Part shown: piece by piece, positions 60,906-64,000 of the stretch
Numbering within the stretch: the stretch's first letter is position 1
How the letters are laid out: every line of letters starts with the position of its first letter
DNA from: Alloacidobacterium sp035547425
GTDB lineage: Bacteria; Acidobacteriota; Terriglobia; Terriglobales; Acidobacteriaceae
NCBI GenBank assembly: GCA_035547425.1
Contig: DASZUU010000008.1
Span: 80,461 to 144,460 of the forward strand
Reading direction: 5' to 3'
Length of the DNA stretch: 64,000 nucleotides
Position numbers and translations under genes: made by a program
The notes under the pieces: generated by a model
What the model saw: the letters and a program-made list of their open reading frames with translations, nothing else
Told to the model about the DNA's origin: nothing
Database searches by the model: none

Positions 60906-62281
60906 AATTCAGGTCGTTCTTTCGGATTAAGTTCTGTGACCTGGCTCCGCAAACTGCCTTCTGCAAGCCGGGTTGTCAATCGTTGATGAAGTGAAACATT
61001 CGATGCGCTCTTTACCAGCTTTCCGGCTTCATCAAACACCAGTGCATAGCCGCGGTTTAAAACTGCCAAAGGCGAGAGTGCTTCCAATTGTCGCGTAAGC
61101 CCATGCACGCGAACCGTTTCATTATGAAGAGCGCCTTGATGAGCGCGCAGCATGCGGTTTTCCGCCGCAGAAAGTCTCTCGCGCAACACCCTTAATTGTT
61201 GTGTTGCATCCTGCCGCAGCAAGCGTGTGGTCAACAAATGCAGTCGCTCCGCAACGCTGCGGTTTGTCGAGATCCATGCGGCTTCCATGCGAAAACGCAG
61301 CTCATCGGCGCGTTGCTGGCGACGTGCAAAACTCTCGCGCAGCCGCGCAAAGGCGGCTTCTGTGGTCAGCCGGGTAAAGCTCTCGCGAGCCTGCATCAAG
61401 CGGTAGCGCATCGCGCGTTGCAGCCGCTGTGTGAGCAGCGCCAGATGCTCTTCGACATGATGCAGCGCTGCCGTAATAATCTCCGCAGCAGCGGATGGAG
61501 TGGGCGCGCGCAGATCCGCAACAAAATCTGCAATCGTAAAATCTGTTTCATGGCCCACGGCGGAAACAACCGGCAATTCTGAAGCTGCAATCGCTCTCGC
61601 CAGCAATTCCGAATTAAACGGCGCGAGATCTTCCAGCGATCCCCCGCCGCGCGCAATGACAATCACATCCACGGACCGCGCACGGTTGAAATATACGATT
61701 CCAGCGGCAATTTCCGCAGCTGCCGAATCGCCTTGCACCAGCGCCGGGTAAAGCAAAATGTCGAGCGCTGCATGACGGCGATTCGCCACATTCAGAAAAT
61801 CGCGAATCACCGCTCCCGTTGGCGATGTCACAATGCCCACGCAGCGTGGAAACGGAGGCAGCGGCTTCTTCAGCGACGGCTCAAAAAGCCCCTCTTGCTG
61901 CAGCCGCGCTTTGAGCTGCTCAAACGCAATCTGAAGAGAGCCCGCGCCCACAGGCTCCATAAATTCGGCAATGATTTGCATCTGTCCGCGCTGCTCGTAG
62001 ACAGAAATTTTGCCGCGTACCAGCACATGCAATCCGTCTTCCGGGCGAAAACGCAAAAGCGATGCCTGCCTGCGAAAAAGAACCGCCGGCAATTGTGCCT
62101 CGCCGTCTTTAAGCGTGAAGTAGATATGTCCGGAAGGAGCAGGGCGCAGGTTTGAAATTTCGCCTTCTACCCAAAGATCGGCGTATTCCCGCTCAATATG
62201 CGTGCGTACTTCGCCAACCAATTCTGCCACATTCCAAATGCGGCGCGTCTCCGCTTTCTGGGCCTCGAATAGAAAGCCCAT
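60902..62281 (-). CDS. xseA: Exodeoxyribonuclease VII large subunit
   Basis: This roughly 459-residue subunit has an N-terminal OB fold (LWVEGEISNLRPAPSGHIYFTLKD). The catalytic core contains GIVTSPTGAVIRDFLNVANRR, VIVIARGGGSLEDLAPFN and VVSAVGHETDFTIADFVADLRAPTPSAAAE, and a helical C-terminus follows. Start uncertain: ATG 62281 is used, while TTG 62320 and GTG 62314 are also in frame. xseB is not nearby. Coupled to glmM by overlap. Confidence 0.93.
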   Translation of the reverse strand: MGFLFEAQKAETRRIWNVAELVGEVRTHIEREYADLWVEGEISNLRPAPSGHIYFTLKDGEAQLPAVLFRRQASLLRFRPEDGLHVLVRGKISVYEQRGQMQIIAEFMEPVGAGSLQIAFEQLKARLQQEGLFEPSLKKPLPPFPRCVGIVTSPTGAVIRDFLNVANRRHAALDILLYPALVQGDSAAAEIAAGIVYFNRARSVDVIVIARGGGSLEDLAPFNSELLARAIAASELPVVSAVGHETDFTIADFVADLRAPTPSAAAEIITAALHHVEEHLALLTQRLQRAMRYRLMQARESFTRLTTEAAFARLRESFARRQQRADELRFRMEAAWISTNRSVAERLHLLTTRLLRQDATQQLRVLRERLSAAENRMLRAHQGALHNETVRVHGLTRQLEALSPLAVLNRGYALVFDEAGKLVKSASNVSLHQRLTTRLAEGSLRSQVTELNPKERPEL

Positions 62282-62325
62282 CTGGGCACCGGATTCTGAT
62301 GCGGCATGGTTCACAAGCAATTAGT

Positions 62326-62550
62326 TTATCGCCGAAACCGCGCAATCAGATAGAAGATCAATGAGAGAAGAATACTGAGCAGAAGGGAACTGGCCAGCGG
62401 AAAATATACTGAGGTATGCTTCCCGCGCCAGGCAAAATCTCCGGGCAGCCGGCCAAAAGGGATCCCGCTTTTCCCCAGCAAAAGAATCAAGCCGCCCACA
62501 ATCAGCAGAATGAATCCAAGCCCCACCATGATTCTGCCGATATCGCTCAT
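62326..62550 (-). CDS. DUF2905-family small membrane protein
   Basis: This 74-residue protein has two hydrophobic helices flanking a GKSGIPFGRLPGDFAWRGKHTSVYFPL loop that is characteristic of DUF2905 proteins. The role is unknown. The true start is ATG 62550; a frame extending to 62934 is antisense to the kinase and rejected. It is just upstream of xseA on the same strand. Confidence 0.8.
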   Translation of the reverse strand: MSDIGRIMVGLGFILLIVGGLILLLGKSGIPFGRLPGDFAWRGKHTSVYFPLASSLLLSILLSLIFYLIARFRR

Positions 62551-62594
62551 AAACTCAGTGTAGATCAATATGCTATGAGTGAAGCATGCTCTTC

Positions 62595-62623
62595 TTGACA
62601 GAAGACTTGCCGGTCCGTTACTT
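62595..62623 (+). promoter_or_regulatory. Candidate sigma-70-type promoter for kdgK
   Basis: TTGACA (62595-62600) is followed after 17 bp by TTACTT (62618-62623), about 70 bp before the kdgK ATG. The -35 matches consensus exactly; the -10 is moderate. Confidence 0.4.
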
Positions 62624-62651
62624 ATGCGTCCGGGCACAGATATGGAACGCC

Positions 62652-62668
62652 ATACCGATAGGCGGTAT
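62652..62668. promoter_or_regulatory. Candidate operator in the kdgK leader
   Basis: ATACCG-ATAGG-CGGTAT is a perfect inverted repeat of 6-bp arms and 5-bp spacer. It lies between the candidate promoter and the kdgK start, which is a position suited to repression. The regulator is unknown. Confidence 0.4.
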
Positions 62669-62695
62669 ATCGTTGTGGATACAAAGGAAAGACAG

Positions 62696-63793
62696 ATGAA
62701 GCCAATTGTTTTGAAAACGGAACCGTGCCGATGGGACTGTGTGAGCTTAGGAGAAGTAATGCTCCGTCTCGATCCGGGCGAAGGAAGAATCCATACCGCA
62801 AGACAGTTCACCGCGTGGGAAGGCGGGGGAGAATACAACGTCGCCCGCGGTCTGCGCCGCTGCTTTGGTCTGCGCACCGCCGTGATCACGGCCCTGGCAG
62901 AAAACCCCATAGGTCGTCTGGTTGAAGATTTCATTCTGCAGGGCGGCGTCGATACATCTTTTATCCGTTGGGAAAAATATGACGGTGTGGGCCGCGCCGT
63001 CCGGAATGGTTTAAATTTTACCGAGCGCGGCTATGGTGTGCGTGCCGCCGTCGGCTGTTCCGACCGCGGCAATACAGCTATCTCTCAGGTAAAGCGGGGA
63101 GATTTCCCCTGGAAAGAAATTTTCGGCGCACAGAATGGATCGCGCTGGCTGCATACCGGCGGAATCTTCGCAGCGCTCTCGGAAACAACGCCCGCGGTTG
63201 CCGTTGAAGCCATGGACGCCGCAAGAGAGTTCGGCACGATCATTTCCTACGATTTGAATTACCGCGATTCTCTATGGAAAGCCATCGGAGGCAAGGCGAA
63301 AGCGCAGGAAGTCAATCGCGAGCTCGTCCGTAAAGTCGATCTCCTTCTGGGAAATGAAGAAGATTTTTCCGCTATGCTCGGAATCGCCCTTGAAGGTGTC
63401 ACTGAAGATTTCGATGAGTTGCCCGTTGCCAGCTATGAAAAGATGTTGCGCGACGTCGCCGCTGCGTATCCAAACTTGAAGGTGGTTGCTTCGACGCTGC
63501 GTACAGCGCATACAGCGAGCAAAAATGCGTGGGGTGCCATAGCTCTTTACCGAGATGCAATCACGCTGGTGCCGCAGCGGGAAGTCGATATCCTCGACCG
63601 CGTGGGCGGCGGAGACTCCTTTGCTTCCGGCTTGATATATGGAATCCTTGCCGGCAAGGACATGGAATGGGCCACGCGTTGCGGCGTCGCCCATGGAGCT
63701 CTCGCCATGACCACCCCCGGCGATACCAGCATGGCAACCTTTGCAGAAGTAGAGCGGGTCATGAAAGGCGGCTCCGCTCGCATTGCCCGATAG
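62696..63793 (+). CDS. kdgK: 2-keto-3-deoxygluconate kinase-like PfkB-family sugar kinase
   Basis: This 365-residue PfkB/ribokinase-fold kinase has the N-terminal glycine-rich WEGGGEYNVARGL, the LGNEEDFSAML region and the anion-hole/catalytic motif DRVGGGDSFASGLIYG. The ATG 62696 is supported by AAAGGAAA. It is followed after 8 bp by an eda-like aldolase, so it most probably makes 2-keto-3-deoxy-6-phosphogluconate for that aldolase. The KDG specificity is from this context as much as from sequence. Confidence 0.85.
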   Translation: MKPIVLKTEPCRWDCVSLGEVMLRLDPGEGRIHTARQFTAWEGGGEYNVARGLRRCFGLRTAVITALAENPIGRLVEDFILQGGVDTSFIRWEKYDGVGRAVRNGLNFTERGYGVRAAVGCSDRGNTAISQVKRGDFPWKEIFGAQNGSRWLHTGGIFAALSETTPAVAVEAMDAAREFGTIISYDLNYRDSLWKAIGGKAKAQEVNRELVRKVDLLLGNEEDFSAMLGIALEGVTEDFDELPVASYEKMLRDVAAAYPNLKVVASTLRTAHTASKNAWGAIALYRDAITLVPQREVDILDRVGGGDSFASGLIYGILAGKDMEWATRCGVAHGALAMTTPGDTSMATFAEVERVMKGGSARIAR

Positions 63794-63801
63794 GAAAACA
63801 C

Positions 63802-64000
63802 ATGTCAGCAGAAATCAAAGCAGAGATAGAGCGCGTCGGATTAGTTCCGGTGCTTCGAGCGTCTTCCGAGGCTGTAGGCCACGCATTGGTGGAAGCCATG
63901 ATCGCCGGCGGAGTCACCGTTGTCGAAGTCACCATGACTGTGCCCGGAGCAGTCGATCTGCTGCGCGCGCTCAAGCGGCAGCACGGCAGCAACCTGCTTC
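63802..64000 (+). CDS. eda: KDPG/KHG aldolase, 5' part (runs off window)
   Basis: About 66 codons are visible: MSAEIKAEIERVGLVPVLRA, then EAMIAGGVTVVEVTMTVPGAVDLLRALK. The Arg/Glu pattern VPVLRA and the VVEVTMTVPGA strand fit the Eda family, which splits KDPG into pyruvate and glyceraldehyde-3-phosphate. The 3' end is outside the window. Confidence 0.85.
   Translation, partial: MSAEIKAEIERVGLVPVLRASSEAVGHALVEAMIAGGVTVVEVTMTVPGAVDLLRALKRQHGSNLL

Noticed and set aside
62551..62934. Upstream extension of the DUF2905 frame
   Set aside because: Antisense to kdgK; the DUF2905 start is at 62550.
1..64000. tRNA, rRNA, CRISPR arrays, transposases and phage genes
   Set aside because: All intergenic gaps were read for cloverleaf-like arms, regular repeat-spacer patterns and transposase motifs, and none was seen. 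A tRNA/Rfam scan would be decisive.

Overview
The window looks like chromosomal DNA of an Acidobacteriota member of the Terriglobales/Acidobacteriaceae type. This is an inference from gene content and style. The supporting signs are a large Oar-type TonB-dependent outer-membrane receptor with an N-terminal carboxypeptidase-regulatory-like domain, Tat-exported oxidoreductase-fold proteins, a GMC oxidoreductase paired with a gluconate-2-dehydrogenase subunit-3 protein, LpxD (so a Gram-negative envelope), CCGGGCTTTAGCCCGG-type intergenic palindromes, and moderately high GC. No rRNA, tRNA, CRISPR array, transposase, integrase or phage gene was seen.

Layout. 1-3.3 kb: the 3' part of an Lhr-type helicase followed at once by an endonuclease VIII-like glycosylase (repair pair). 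3.4-9.9 kb: an amino-sugar-like locus with a TonB-dependent receptor, an HGSNAT/NagX-like membrane acyltransferase and a divergent Tat-exported GH109-type protein. 10.1-14.5 kb: ilvD, dinB, a divergent PD-(D/E)XK-like protein and a PPC/DUF296 protein. 14.7-21.0 kb: a tightly packed five-gene operon (ThDP-dependent oxidase/synthase-like enzyme, enolase-superfamily enzyme, an internally duplicated membrane protein, gluconate-2-dehydrogenase subunit 3, GMC oxidoreductase). It ends against a convergent membrane-anchored SDR and an EamA exporter. 23.3-26.1 kb: DUF899 protein divergent from an unusual TPR/winged-helix regulator and a beta-propeller protein. 26.2-27.8 kb: PAS histidine kinase with single-domain response regulator. 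28.1-32.7 kb: TPR protein, prepilin peptidase, Tat-type metallophosphoesterase, PpiD-like chaperone/isomerase. 32.8-37.4 kb: malQ and treY, convergent. 37.5-41.8 kb: lpxD, a receiver-PAS protein, a small lipoprotein and a MASE1-PAS-GGDEF diguanylate cyclase, all on the minus strand. 41.8-42.4 kb: a repeat-rich intergenic region. 43.1-48.6 kb: a tRNA-nucleotidyltransferase/poly(A)-polymerase-like protein with a histone-H1-like tail, a C45-type Ntn hydrolase, a class III aminotransferase, acylphosphatase, apt. 48.6-54.9 kb: small membrane protein, TonB-C-like secreted protein, pckA, an NAD-dependent epimerase-like protein, zinc-ribbon protein, an unrecognised outer-membrane-like protein. 55.0-59.5 kb: DUF374 acyltransferase, queA and polA in one operon. 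59.6-62.6 kb: glmM, xseA and a DUF2905 protein on the minus strand. 62.7-64.0 kb: a kdgK-like kinase and the 5' part of eda (KDPG pathway).

How the genes work together. Most of the window is housekeeping: repair (lhr, nei, dinB, polA, xseA), branched-chain amino-acid synthesis (ilvD), envelope (lpxD, glmM, DUF374 acyltransferase, ppiD), gluconeogenesis (pckA), trehalose/glycogen metabolism (treY, malQ) and 2-keto-3-deoxygluconate catabolism (kdgK, eda). The most distinctive part is the 14.7-21.0 kb oxidoreductase operon. Its membrane protein is made of two collinear copies of about 130 residues, each keeping two histidines at an exact 155-residue offset. It lies where a cytochrome subunit would usually be expected. 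I know no described function for it, and it is the best candidate here for an undescribed component.
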